A stretch of DNA of 54,410 nt, from contig PHEF01000021.1 of the NCBI GenBank assembly GCA_002842875.1, positions 2,644-57,053 on the forward strand. Reading direction: 5' to 3'. Shown here piece by piece: positions 42,743 through 51,607 of this stretch; within the stretch, counting starts at the first letter, position 1; every line of letters begins with the position of its first letter. The notes under the pieces are model-generated. The model saw only the letters and a program-made list of their open reading frames with translations. It ran no database searches and was not told the DNA's origin. The translations under genes were made by a program, and so were the position numbers. This DNA is from Alphaproteobacteria bacterium HGW-Alphaproteobacteria-3 (GTDB lineage: Bacteria > Pseudomonadota > Alphaproteobacteria > Parvibaculales > Parvibaculaceae).

Positions 42743-43611
42743 CCCGCGATCCCTACCGCATCGCCGGTCCCGCCGTGATCTCGTTTTCGGGCGGGCGCAC
42801 GTCCGGCTACATGCTCAAGCACATCCTCGACGCCCATGGCGGCGCGCTGACGGACGACGTGCGCGTCGTCTTCGCCAACACCGGCAAGGAGCGCACCGAG
42901 ACGCTCGACTTCGTGGCCGAATGTGGCGCGCGCTGGGGCGTTCACATCACTTGGGTCGAATATGATTGGAACGAACCGCACCGCACACGGATCGTCTCGC
43001 ACAACAGCGCGTCCCGGAACGGCGAGCCCTTCGAAGCGCTGATCGACCGCAAGGGCTTCGTGCCCAACCCGCGCATGCGGTTCTGCACGTCCTTCCTGAA
43101 ACGCGACCGCATCGACTCCTACGCCCGCCATTGGCTCGGCTGGAAAAGCTGGTCGAGCGTCTTGGGCCTGCGCGCGGATGAGCCGAAGCGCGTCTATCGC
43201 CAGCGCGCCTGCGGCGTGCGCAAGCGTACAGGCGCGACCGTCCAGCTACCTTTGGCCGACGCGCGCGTGACCGAAGCGGACGTGCTCGATTGGTGGGCGG
43301 AGCAGCCCTTCGACCTCGCGCTTCGCTCTCACGAGGGCAATTGCGACCTCTGCTTCCTCAAAGCCCGCTGGAAGATCGAGGCGATCATGCGCGACCGGCC
43401 CGACCTCGCGGACTGGTGGATCGCGCAGGAAGCCAAGCCCGGCAAAACGAGCGCCAAGGGCCATTGCCCGGACATGCGCGTCTTTCGCGTCGACCGCGAA
43501 CCCTATGCACGCCTGTTCGATCAGGTCGAGCGGCAAGGCGTGCTCGATTTAACCGACCCTGCCGCACCCGAGATCGATTGGGAGCGCGAGGATTGCGTCT
43601 GCACGGACTGA
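42739..43611 (+). CDS. PAPS-reductase-like PP-loop protein
   Basis: A 290-residue protein from ATG 42739, after GGAGGGGC; a longer in-frame reading would overlap earlier genes. The PP-loop is ISFSGGRTSGYML; several Cys follow (RFCTSF, NCDLCFLKARW, DCVCTD), as in PAPS reductase/DndC-like ATP pyrophosphatases. No other sulfur-assimilation gene is near, so a modification or defence role on DNA, RNA or protein is as likely as sulfate reduction. The parB gene follows 67 bp later. Confidence 0.75.
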   Translation: MTRDPYRIAGPAVISFSGGRTSGYMLKHILDAHGGALTDDVRVVFANTGKERTETLDFVAECGARWGVHITWVEYDWNEPHRTRIVSHNSASRNGEPFEALIDRKGFVPNPRMRFCTSFLKRDRIDSYARHWLGWKSWSSVLGLRADEPKRVYRQRACGVRKRTGATVQLPLADARVTEADVLDWWAEQPFDLALRSHEGNCDLCFLKARWKIEAIMRDRPDLADWWIAQEAKPGKTSAKGHCPDMRVFRVDREPYARLFDQVERQGVLDLTDPAAPEIDWEREDCVCTD

Positions 43612-43678
43612 CTTTCGCGCCCGATCCGGGCGCTTCATCGCTCCGGGTAACCGGAGCCTCAGCAAAGGAGAAGACCCA

Positions 43679-45388
43679 ATGGAACTTCAACATATCCCCC
43701 TCGACCAACTGAAAGTCTCGGCGCTCAACATGCGCCATGCGCGCAAAGCGCCGGACGTGTCCGACATCCTGCCCTCGATCCGGGCGCGCGGCGTGCAGCA
43801 GCCCTTGCTCGTTCGCAAGAACGGCAAGGGTTACGAGATCGTCGCCGGGCGGCGGCGCTTCTTCTCGCTCAAGGCCATCGCGAAGGAAGGCGGCGAGATC
43901 GATCCCGTTCCCTGCGCCGTCATGGCTGAAGGCGACGACGCGGCGGCGCTGGAAGCGTCGCTGATCGAAAACATCGCCCGGCTTGACCCGGACGAAGTGG
44001 CGCGCTGGGAGACCTTCGCCCGGCTGGTGAAAGAGGGCCGAACGGTTGAGGACATCGCCGCCACCTTCGGCGTAACCGAGATCATGGTGAAGCGCGCGCT
44101 TGCCCTCGGCGAGTTACTCCCGGACATCCGAGAGGCCTACCGCAACGAGGAGATCGACGCCCAGACTATCCGCCAACTGACCTTGGCGAGCAAGGCGCAG
44201 CAGGCAGACTGGCTCAAGCTCTTTCAGGACCCGGAGCAACACGCGCCGCGCGGCTGGCAGTTGAAGCAATGGCTGTTCGGCGGCGAGATTTCGACCGGGG
44301 CGGCGCTGTTCCCGTTCGACGCCTATAAGGGCCGGATCGTGACGGACCTGTTCGGCGAGACGGGGTATTTCGGCGACCTTGAGCAGTTCTGGCGCTTGCA
44401 GAACGAAGCCGTCGCCGCCAAGCGCGACGCGCTTCTCGCCAAGGGATGGGCCGAAGTTGCCGTGCTCGACGTGGGCGAGCGGTTCCACAAATGGGACCAT
44501 GTGGCGACGCCCAAGGGTGAAAGCGGGCGGGTCTATATCGAGGTGCGCGAAAACGGAGAAGTCGCCATTCACGAGGGCTTTGTCACCGCGAAGGAGCATC
44601 AGCGCCGCCTGCGGAAAGCAGTGGGCGAAGACGATAAGAACACCGCTACCGCCGACCGCCCCGAGCTCACCAATCCGGCGCAAAACTATCTTGAGCTGCA
44701 CCGACATGCCGCCGTGCGCCATGCCTTGTTGAGCCATCCGGGCGACGCCCTCCGGCTCATGGTCGCTCATGCCATCGGCGGCTCGGCGCTGTGGCAGACC
44801 AAGCCCGACCCGCAGGCGACGCGCAAGGAGGAAACCGCCGAGAGCGTCGCGAAATCGAAGGCCGAGACGGCGCTGGCCGAAGAACGCAAGGCCGTTCTCA
44901 AGCTTCTCGGATTGCCCGCCCACGGCCATTCCGTCGTGCGCTCGAACGGCGACGACTATCGGGTGGTCGAGGTATTCGCCGCGCTCTTGAAACTCTCCGA
45001 CGACGAGGTGATGCGGGTGTTCGCCATCGTCATGGCCGAAACCTTGGAGTCCGGAACCGCCGTCGTCGAGGCACTCGGAACCCATCTCAAGGTGGACATG
45101 CGCGACTATTGGCAGGCGGACGACGCCTTCTTCGATCTTCTTCGCAATAAGGCCGCCGTCAACGCCATGCTTCGCCATATCGGTGGCAAGGCGGTCGCCG
45201 ACGCCAATGTCAGCGCCACGACCAAGGTTCAAAAGAAGATCGTCCGCGACTTCATCACCGGGGACGGGCGGAAGAAAGCCGAAGGATGGTTGCCGCGCTA
45301 TATGGAGTTTCCCTTCAAGGCCTACACGAAAGCGGGCGGCGGGCGGCTCACTGACAACACGGCCCGCATCAAATCGTTCGTTTCCTGA
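43679..45388 (+). CDS. parB: ParB/RepB/Spo0J-family protein
   Basis: A 569-residue protein from ATG 43679 with AAAGGAGAAG upstream. The ParB CTPase motif GRRR (57-60) in IVAGRRRFFS and EASLIENIARLDPDEV are present, followed by an HTH (TVEDIAATFGVTEIMVKRAL). The C-terminal ~350 residues are far longer than chromosomal ParB, as in ICE ParB-like proteins. No ParA is adjacent. A strong hairpin follows the stop codon at once. Confidence 0.85.
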   Translation: MELQHIPLDQLKVSALNMRHARKAPDVSDILPSIRARGVQQPLLVRKNGKGYEIVAGRRRFFSLKAIAKEGGEIDPVPCAVMAEGDDAAALEASLIENIARLDPDEVARWETFARLVKEGRTVEDIAATFGVTEIMVKRALALGELLPDIREAYRNEEIDAQTIRQLTLASKAQQADWLKLFQDPEQHAPRGWQLKQWLFGGEISTGAALFPFDAYKGRIVTDLFGETGYFGDLEQFWRLQNEAVAAKRDALLAKGWAEVAVLDVGERFHKWDHVATPKGESGRVYIEVRENGEVAIHEGFVTAKEHQRRLRKAVGEDDKNTATADRPELTNPAQNYLELHRHAAVRHALLSHPGDALRLMVAHAIGGSALWQTKPDPQATRKEETAESVAKSKAETALAEERKAVLKLLGLPAHGHSVVRSNGDDYRVVEVFAALLKLSDDEVMRVFAIVMAETLESGTAVVEALGTHLKVDMRDYWQADDAFFDLLRNKAAVNAMLRHIGGKAVADANVSATTKVQKKIVRDFITGDGRKKAEGWLPRYMEFPFKAYTKAGGGRLTDNTARIKSFVS

Positions 45389-45398
45389 AACCGGCGGT

Positions 45399-45450
45399 GG
45401 CAGGCGGGAGCGGCCCTCTTGTCCAGATAGGAGGGCCGCGAGCGCCTGCC
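45399..45450. other. Long hairpin with symmetric 3x3 internal loop after parB
   Basis: GGCAGGCG and GCGGCCCTC (45399-45418) pair with GAGGGCCGC and CGCCTGCC (45431-45450): 17 bp interrupted by GGA facing GAG, with a 12-nt loop. There is no T-tract. 45451-45926 holds another GC-rich hairpin at 45476-45504 and long antisense frames but no gene I can support. Confidence 0.6.
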
Positions 45451-45926
45451 GCCGCTCAATCTTGGCCAACGAAATGGCCCCCGCGCCGGATGGCGCCGGG
45501 GCCGTGTCGTGCGTTGCTAGGCGCGGACAGGCGGATCGCCAGCCGGGAAGGTCCGGGTCCCGCAGCGCTTCGGATGCGGCGGTTCTGTTCGCGCGGCCAG
45601 CTTCGGGAGCAAAGGTCATCGGTGCTGAGGCGCTACGCTGGCGCTCGCCGACGGGTTCGGGCCTTCCGATTCCGCGCTTCCTCTGTGGACCGATCATCTC
45701 GTCAGACGCTCGTTTCTTCTCCTCTATGGTCAGGCATGGATGCGGCTGCGCTGATGCACCCATACCGTCGAGCGCGTGCCTTCGTATCCACCGGTCATCT
45801 TGCGTCACGAACATCCGCGCGGCCTGCACCACCACATCTCCTGATCGATGGCTGGCGTGACACCCGTTCGCCTGCTTTTGCTCAATGGACCTATGGCGAA
45901 CGGCGGCCGCATGAAACCGGCGTTCC

Positions 45927-46010
45927 GCACTTTTTTCCCCGGCCTTCGGCCTTCCTCGCGAGACAAAAAAGTGCGTCCCGCCGGTCCTCCGCTCCGCTTC
46001 GGCCTCGCGG
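45927..46010 (+). promoter_or_regulatory. Structured leader, copy E, upstream of DUF736
   Basis: GCACTTTTTT (45927-45936) pairs perfectly with AAAAAAGTGC (45965-45974), enclosing CCCC, a small GGCC/GGCC hairpin and TTCCTCGCG. The second block at 45981-46010 (CCGGTCCTCCGCTCCGCTTC...) matches copies A and B. It has the clearest outer stem (10 bp) of the three. Confidence 0.6.
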
Positions 46011-46093
46011 TTCATGCGGCCCCCGCCCGCCATGGGCGGTCCCGCGTCAGCAGGGCGATGGGCGCCCCGCGACAGCCAATAGGAGACAGAAAG

Positions 46094-46423
46094 ATGGCAC
46101 AGGCACTTGGATATGTGACGAAGAACGAGACCGGTGGATACGAAGGCACGCTCGCGACGATGAGCCTCAAGAAGCGCATCCGCATTCTGCCCAACGCGCG
46201 GAAGGAAACGGACGCCCAGCCGGACTTCCGGGTCTACACCGAGGACCGCGTGGAGATCGGCGGCGGTTGGAACCGGGTCGGCAAGAACAGCGGCAACCCA
46301 TACGTGTCGCTGACCTTCTCCGCTCCCGAATTCGGCCCGGCGAAAATCTACGCCAATCTCGGGCGCGCCGCCGGGCAGGATGATCCGGCCATCATGGCGA
46401 TCCTCTGGAACCCGCGCAGCTAA
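46094..46423 (+). CDS. DUF736 protein
   Basis: A 109-residue protein from ATG 46094, after AGGAG. ALGYVTKNETGGYEGTLATM and PDFRVYTEDRVEIGGGWNR are diagnostic; DDPAIMAILWNPR is a longer tail than in the element 1 copy. It follows structured leader E and ends at a strong terminator. Function unknown. Confidence 0.9.
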   Translation: MAQALGYVTKNETGGYEGTLATMSLKKRIRILPNARKETDAQPDFRVYTEDRVEIGGGWNRVGKNSGNPYVSLTFSAPEFGPAKIYANLGRAAGQDDPAIMAILWNPRS

Positions 46424-46440
46424 ATCGCGGTGACACTCGG

Positions 46441-46468
46441 CCCCCGCGCCATCCGGCGCGGGGGTTAT
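46441..46468 (+). terminator. Rho-independent terminator after DUF736
   Basis: A perfect 10-bp stem CCCCCGCGCC/GGCGCGGGGG with an ATCC loop, then TTATTC. The following 46469-46694 is AT-richer and likely promoter sequence; it holds no gene. Confidence 0.75.
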
Positions 46469-46706
46469 TCGCTTTCACCGGATTATGTACATTGTATGTA
46501 ATTTCTTGCAAAATGTTCATAATTCTTAACCGTTCGTTGATTTTCGCGCGCCATAGTTGAGCGATGAGACGAGTCTGTATTGCGGGTCGATGGTGCGGCG
46601 TCTTGGGCGCTTGGTGACGGGCGTAAGCGCAAAGAAAGAGGAGCTTGTTTGAGTCTGCGACGCTGGGTGCGTCGACCGCCATCGTGCCGTGTGAATGGAA
46701 AGGACG

Positions 46707-47529
46707 ATGGCGGACTATCACAACTCCTTGATATCCTGTGGTCTGCGCCTAGGTGACTACGACTATGTACAGCTGCTGACCCGGTCGCGAGTTGCCTGGG
46801 AGTATTTGCGGCGTAATCGCGACTATCACCGCGATTGGCGCCTATCGAAATCAGGCCAGCCAATACCCGTCCGTTTACGGAATGACACCACTTTGCTCCG
46901 GGCGCGGCGCCGCTTCGTGCGGGCCGAAGCCTGGGGCCTTTGCACCTTTCGCCGATCCTGATCAAAATGGCCTCGAAGCGGAGGTGTTTTGGCGGGCCGA
47001 GGATTATCAAAGGGTGGTGTCAGCCTATGTACGCAATGGCCGAGAGCCCGGCCTCGGCGCCATCGTATCCTTGAATGAGGTCCGGTGCCGAAAAACGCTT
47101 TTGAAGAGCGTGGACGGCGAGCAGCATCTCCTTCTCCGAGATCAACGGCGCATCGTCCAAGTGCGATGCATAGGCGAAGACATCCGCATCGACCCCTTCG
47201 CGCTCGAACTCGTGGTCGATCAGTTTCCCGATGTCGAAAGCCGACAGCGCCTAATCAGGCGGCTCGCGGACCTTTATCGGGGTCGGTGTCTTGGCGGTTC
47301 GCGTGGCGGTTGGACGGTCGAGGCGATGCGTCACCGGGATGCCTTGGCGGCGCTCGATCTTCGAACGGAGGGCTATTCGTATCGTCAGATTGCGGTGTTT
47401 CTCTACGGCGAGAAAGCTGTCAAGGACGACTGGACCAGCCCCGATCAGACCATGAAGAACCGCGTCATTCGTAGCGTCAAACGCGGGCAACGGATGATGA
47501 ACGGCGGCTACCGAACCCTGCTCGCCTGA
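46707..47529 (+). pseudogene. DUF6499/DUF2285-type regulator, split by a +1 frameshift
   Basis: The first frame (ATG 46707, or 46695) gives a DUF6499-like start with WEYLRRNRDYHRDW and ends at TGA 46959. The second frame continues ADPDQNGLEAEVFWRAEDYQ and a DUF2285 end with MRHRDALAALDLRTEGYSYRQIAVFLYGEKAVKDDW. Joining ...AWGLCTF to ADPDQNG needs skipping one base near 46944-46950 (TTTCGCC). The remainder is intact. It is either a single-base lesion or programmed +1 shifting. These proteins sit beside xis-like HTH genes in ICEs and regulate transfer. Confidence 0.7.
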
Positions 47530-47641
47530 TCCACGCGAGGGGTATCGTTCTCGCGCTTCGCCGCCAACGATACTGCCGCCCGATTTCATGCTCGCTCATC
47601 CTTGACCGGCATAGAGCAATTTCGCTGACGCCGGAGGAAGC

Positions 47642-47860
47642 ATGACCGAGCACGATGCACAAACGGTCGCTGACGGACCGTTCCTGACGACGAGGGAAGC
47701 GGCGCGCTTTCTGAAGCTCAAGCCCAATACGCTGGAGAAGATGCGCGTCTACGGCGGCGGTCCGCAATACCGCAAGCATGGTCGCCATGTTCGCTATCAC
47801 ATTGAAGAACTGACCGCCTGGTCGGACATGCGGAAGAAGGATTCGACTTCCGATGTCTGA
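47642..47860 (+). CDS. Helix-turn-helix (excisionase-like) protein
   Basis: A 72-residue protein from ATG 47642 with GGAGGAAG upstream. FLTTREAARFLKLKPNTLEKMRVYGGGPQYRKHGRHVRYHIEEL is the MerR-like HTH_17 signature. It overlaps the DUF2840 start by 8 bp. A 47542-47573 inverted repeat (GTATCGTT/AACGATAC) lies upstream and may be an operator. Confidence 0.85.
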   Translation: MTEHDAQTVADGPFLTTREAARFLKLKPNTLEKMRVYGGGPQYRKHGRHVRYHIEELTAWSDMRKKDSTSDV

Positions 47861-48320
47861 GCATTTCACACGCGTCGAGATCGTCTTCTATCCGGAGCAT
47901 TTGAACCATTGGCTGAGGTTCGGGGCGCCCGACGTGCAGCAGGACTTGGACCGCAGGCGGTCGCTTGCGCTTTTCAAACCGGGCCAGGTCTTCGGCTATA
48001 TACGCTGGCGCGCCAACGAATACGGCACGCAGGAATGGCGCTTCACCATCGTTCGCGCAGCGGAGCCGTCGCTGCTTTTGAGCCGCATACCGGGCGTATG
48101 CCCTGGCGGCGAAGTTCTCCTGCTCGTCACCGGAAACACGAAGGTCAAGCGCGCGCTGTTGCAGATCGACGTGCTCGAAGCGGACGGCTTCGATCCGGCC
48201 GACGTGTCGCCCGCCTACTATCGCCATGTCCACAATCGCATTGCCGCAGGGCAGCCGGTCCGCGCTTATTCACGAGACCAGCACACGGCATATCTGGCGT
48301 CGCGAAAGGTGTCGGCGTGA
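47853..48320 (+). CDS. DUF2840 protein
   Basis: A 155-residue protein from ATG 47853. TRVEIVFYPEHLNHWLRFG, then FGYIRWRANEYGTQEWRF and DQHTAYLASRKV match DUF2840, found with TraF-type peptidases in ICE backbones. Its stop overlaps the GTG of the next gene. Function unknown. Confidence 0.88.
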   Translation: MSEHFTRVEIVFYPEHLNHWLRFGAPDVQQDLDRRRSLALFKPGQVFGYIRWRANEYGTQEWRFTIVRAAEPSLLLSRIPGVCPGGEVLLLVTGNTKVKRALLQIDVLEADGFDPADVSPAYYRHVHNRIAAGQPVRAYSRDQHTAYLASRKVSA

Positions 48321-48832
48321 AGCGCGGGCCGCTGGTTTGCGCCGCCATTCCGGTGCTCGCCTTGGCCGTCGCGTCTACCGTCGGCCTGCCGAAGAAGCTG
48401 ATCTACAACGCGTCGGCGAGCGCGCCCATCGGCTTATATTGGCTCGACCATCTGCCAATCAGACGCGGTGATTACGTCCTCGTTCACGTGCCCGAGCGTG
48501 TTCGTAGACTGGTCGAAGAGCGCGGCTACCTGCCCGCCGATGTGCCGCTCGTCAAGCGGGTCGCCGGCGTCGATGGCGACGAAATCTGCCGCGATGGACG
48601 CGTGATTTCAATCAATGGAAACACGGTTACCGTTGCTGAAAGTGCGGACGGTTTGGGCAGGCCGCTGCCCGATTGGCAGGGTTGTCACATCCTCACCGAG
48701 CAGACGGTCTTCCTGCTGCAAGACCATCCGCAGTCCTTCGACGGGCGCTATTTCGGGCCGGTGGATCGGCGCCTCATCAACGGCCGGGCGACGAGGCTGC
48801 GGCTCCCTTGGCGGAAATGCGAGCAAAGCTGA
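48317..48832 (+). CDS. traF: TraF-type S26 signal peptidase
   Basis: A 171-residue protein starting GTG 48317 (GTGA overlap). N-terminal membrane anchor; catalytic Ser in SASAPIGLYWL and Lys in PLVKRVAGVDGDEI; a DHPQSFDGRYFG end box. TraF-like peptidases process conjugative pilin. The pilin genes are not in the window. It ends the HTH-DUF2840-peptidase run. Confidence 0.88.
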   Translation: MKRGPLVCAAIPVLALAVASTVGLPKKLIYNASASAPIGLYWLDHLPIRRGDYVLVHVPERVRRLVEERGYLPADVPLVKRVAGVDGDEICRDGRVISINGNTVTVAESADGLGRPLPDWQGCHILTEQTVFLLQDHPQSFDGRYFGPVDRRLINGRATRLRLPWRKCEQS

Positions 48833-49071
48833 TCCAGCATCATAAAGGAATTGGAGCGTGAGAGGCGTCTGAGGCAGCGGAGGGCAAGATAAAAGGTGAT
48901 GGGGCAAAGCCCGCATAACCCATTGTCTGTACATCCGATTTGGTTGCTCGCGGCGATTTCGCCGTGTGCAGATGATTGAGCTCAAGGCTTTGATATGACT
49001 GGCGAATAGATGGTGCAAGGATCAAGTGGTTGTTTGATGCCTGCTTTCGCGCCCCATGTTTATGACCGACC
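48833..49071. other. Non-coding gap ahead of the second relaxase, possible oriT
   Basis: 239 bp without a supported gene, before a relaxase. It has a hairpin CGGCGATTTCGCCG (near 48960) and an AT-richer tract than its surroundings. The position fits oriT, but I see no repeat like the one in element 1. Confidence 0.3.
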
Positions 49072-51066
49072 ATGGCCGATGATATCGACGACATTTTCAA
49101 GCCGAAGCTCGGGCGCATTCGCAGCCTGGGCGGCGCGCGCACCAAGGGCTATCTTAACCGCGTGCTCCGCCAGGTCTCGAAGGCAGGCAAGTCCGGTTTC
49201 GGAACCGGGGCCGCATCACGGCGCTATTCGGGCTATCGGATCGGACGTGGCAATGATGCGCTCCGACATCGTCGCGCCGGACACCGCTTCGGACCGTCCT
49301 ACCGGCGCGTCGTCATCAAGACGCGGATCGTCAAACTCAGAAGCGGCGGTATTGATGCCGCCCGCGCGCACCTTCGCTATATCCAACGCGACGGAGTCTC
49401 CAAGGAGCACGAGCCTGGCCGGCTTTACGACGCGGCGCATGACGAGGCGGACGGCAAGGCGTTCCTCGACCGCAGCGACGGCGACCGGCATCAGTTCCGT
49501 TTCATCGTCTCACCGGAGGACGCGACCGAACTCGCTAACCTCAAACCCTTCGTCCGCGACCTGATGGGCGCGATGGAGAAAGATCTAGGCACGCGGCTCG
49601 ACTGGGTGGCCGTCGATCACTTCAACACCGAGCATCCGCACACCCATATAGTGCTGCGGGGCAAGGACGAGCTCGGCAAGGACCTTGTCATCGCCCGCGA
49701 CTACATCGCCAACGGCATGCGGCGGCGGGCGAGCGAACTGCTGACGCTGGAACTCGGGCCGCAGACCGTTCGGGAGCTCGGTCAAAAGCTGGCACGCCAG
49801 GTCGAGCAGGACCGCTTCACCGATCTCGACCGCGCGCTGGTCCGCGACGCCGTGGACGGGATTGTCGATGCGCGCGCCAATCCGCAGCATGCCGACGAAA
49901 GGTTCCGTCATGCCATGAAGGTCGGCCGGTTGCGCGTGCTCGCGTGGCGCGGCCTCGCTGAAGAGACGGGGCCGGGCCGATGGCGGCTCTCGCCGAATCT
50001 GGAGGAGACCCTCCGGCGCTCGGGCGAACGCGGCGACATCATCAAGACTCTGCACCGGGGATTGCGGCAGGCGGGGCTCGACGCTGGCGCTTCGGAGTTC
50101 TCGATCTACGACCCTGCCGACCCGCGCGCGCCGACCGTGACCGGCCGGATCATCGACCGCGGACGCCACGACGAGCTAAACGACGGCCACTACGTCATGA
50201 TCGACGCCGCCGACGGGCGGGTTCATTACGTCGCGCTCGATCCGCGACAGGAGATGGAAGATTTGCCGCTCGGCGCCGTCGTCGAGGTTGGCCCGGCGGC
50301 AACCGGAATGAAGCCGTCCGACCGAACCATCGCCGAAATCGCCCGGAGGAACGACGGCCTCTACACGACGGACGCCCATCACACAGTCGATCCGCGTGCG
50401 TCGGATGATTTCGTTCAGGCTCATGTCCGTCGGCTCGAAGCGCTGCGGCGCGCGAACGTCGTTCGGCGCTTCCCGGACGGGTCATGGGAAATCCCCGAGA
50501 ACTTCGAAGGCCGGGTTGAGGCGCTCGCCAAGAAGCAAGCACGATATCCCAGCCGCATCACGACCCTGTCGTTTCTGTCCCTTGAGGCTCAAGTTGGCGC
50601 CGACGGGGCGACCTGGCTCGACCGGCAGCTTCTCGCCAAGGAGCCGAGCGCGCTGCGCGGCGAGCGGTTCGGAGCCGAAGTCGCCCAAGCTCTGCGCCGG
50701 CGTCAAGAGCATCTGATAGAGCAAGGGCTGGCGGAGAGTAATGGCCAACGAGTTCGCTACCAACGAAACTTGCTTCGGTTCTTGCGCCGGCGGGAACTGG
50801 CGGCTGCCGGCGAGAAGCTCGCCAAGGAGACGGGGTTGGCCTTCGTGGAATCACAGGACGGGGATCGGATCGACGGCGTCTATCGCCAGCCGGTCCGGCT
50901 TGCGAGCGGCAAGTTCGCCGTCATCGAAAAATCAAAAGAGTTCACGCTTGTTCCATGGCGACCAATCCTCGAACGTCAGCGCGGCAAGATGGTAAGCGGC
51001 CTAATGCGCGGCGACAGCATTTCCTGGACCATTGGTCGGCAGCGCAATGGGCCGTCCGTGTCATAA
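49072..51066 (+). CDS. VirD2-like relaxase with DUF3363 domain
   Basis: A 664-residue protein from ATG 49072 (MADDIDDIFKPKLGRIR). Motif III HFNTEHPHTHIVLRG with H183, H188, H190 and H192 marks the relaxase; the region after ~350 is the DUF3363 part. This is the usual relaxase of this ICE group. It is normally followed by traG and trb genes; here a mer operon follows instead. Confidence 0.88.
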   Translation: MADDIDDIFKPKLGRIRSLGGARTKGYLNRVLRQVSKAGKSGFGTGAASRRYSGYRIGRGNDALRHRRAGHRFGPSYRRVVIKTRIVKLRSGGIDAARAHLRYIQRDGVSKEHEPGRLYDAAHDEADGKAFLDRSDGDRHQFRFIVSPEDATELANLKPFVRDLMGAMEKDLGTRLDWVAVDHFNTEHPHTHIVLRGKDELGKDLVIARDYIANGMRRRASELLTLELGPQTVRELGQKLARQVEQDRFTDLDRALVRDAVDGIVDARANPQHADERFRHAMKVGRLRVLAWRGLAEETGPGRWRLSPNLEETLRRSGERGDIIKTLHRGLRQAGLDAGASEFSIYDPADPRAPTVTGRIIDRGRHDELNDGHYVMIDAADGRVHYVALDPRQEMEDLPLGAVVEVGPAATGMKPSDRTIAEIARRNDGLYTTDAHHTVDPRASDDFVQAHVRRLEALRRANVVRRFPDGSWEIPENFEGRVEALAKKQARYPSRITTLSFLSLEAQVGADGATWLDRQLLAKEPSALRGERFGAEVAQALRRRQEHLIEQGLAESNGQRVRYQRNLLRFLRRRELAAAGEKLAKETGLAFVESQDGDRIDGVYRQPVRLASGKFAVIEKSKEFTLVPWRPILERQRGKMVSGLMRGDSISWTIGRQRNGPSVS

Positions 51067-51116
51067 CCAATAGATTTCGTTTTTTGGAGGCCGCGATTTG
51101 ATCACCGAGGTAATGA

Positions 51117-51530
51117 TCATGAGGCCAGCGCATCCAGAACCGGGCATTCCGGAACATCGTCGCCGGAGCACTGCGCCGCGGTCTTTGCCAGCACTTTTTC
51201 GATGCGTTTGAGATCGGCGATCTTGGCACGCACGTCGGCCAAATGCCGCTCGGTGCGTTCCTTGACTTCGGCGCAGGTTTGTGTGCCGCCGTCGACGAGT
51301 CCGAGCAAGCCGCGCACCTCATCGAGCGAAAAGCCGAGTTCGCGGGCGCGGAGGATGAAACGCAAACGCGAGACGTGCGCATCATCGTAGATACGGTAGC
51401 CCGTTCCTGTGCGCCTGGGGTCCGGCATCATGCCGATCTTCTCGTAATAGCGGATGGTTTCGAGATTGCAGCCGGTCAGGCGCGCCAATTCCGCCCGCTG
51501 CAATCCTTTCCCGGAAATGTGATTGCGCAT
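51117..51530 (-). CDS. merR: MerR, mercury-responsive regulator
   Basis: A 137-residue protein from ATG 51530. HTH LQRAELARLTGCNLETIRYYEKIGMM, then TCAEVKERTERHLADVRAKIADL and C-terminal CSGDDVPECPVLDAL; these supply the three Hg-binding cysteines of MerR. It is divergent from merTPA and controls the 19-bp-spaced promoter between them. Confidence 0.9.
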   Translation of the reverse strand: MRNHISGKGLQRAELARLTGCNLETIRYYEKIGMMPDPRRTGTGYRIYDDAHVSRLRFILRARELGFSLDEVRGLLGLVDGGTQTCAEVKERTERHLADVRAKIADLKRIEKVLAKTAAQCSGDDVPECPVLDALAS

Positions 51531-51545
51531 CGATTCAGAAACCTC

Positions 51546-51576
51546 TTGAGTCTGTAGTTAGTACAGACCTTATCTT
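51546..51576 (+). promoter_or_regulatory. mer promoter with MerR operator
   Basis: TTGAGT (51546-51551), a 19-bp spacer and TATCTT (51571-51576). Within it lies the dyad GTCTGTA-N5-TACAGAC (51550-51568). This is the MerR architecture; transcription starts near 51583, which rules out the upstream TTG start for merT. Confidence 0.85.
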
Positions 51577-51607
51577 GCTGTTGTCGAAAAATCGAGAGTC
51601 GAGTCAC

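Noticed and set aside
44114..46033. 639-residue open frame on the minus strand across parB and its 3' flank
   Set aside because: It is antisense to a clear ParB gene, has low-complexity composition and no ribosome site; a GC-rich shadow frame.
45397..46383. 328-residue open frame across leader E and into DUF736
   Set aside because: Runs through the structured leader and out of frame through DUF736; Arg/Pro-rich shadow.
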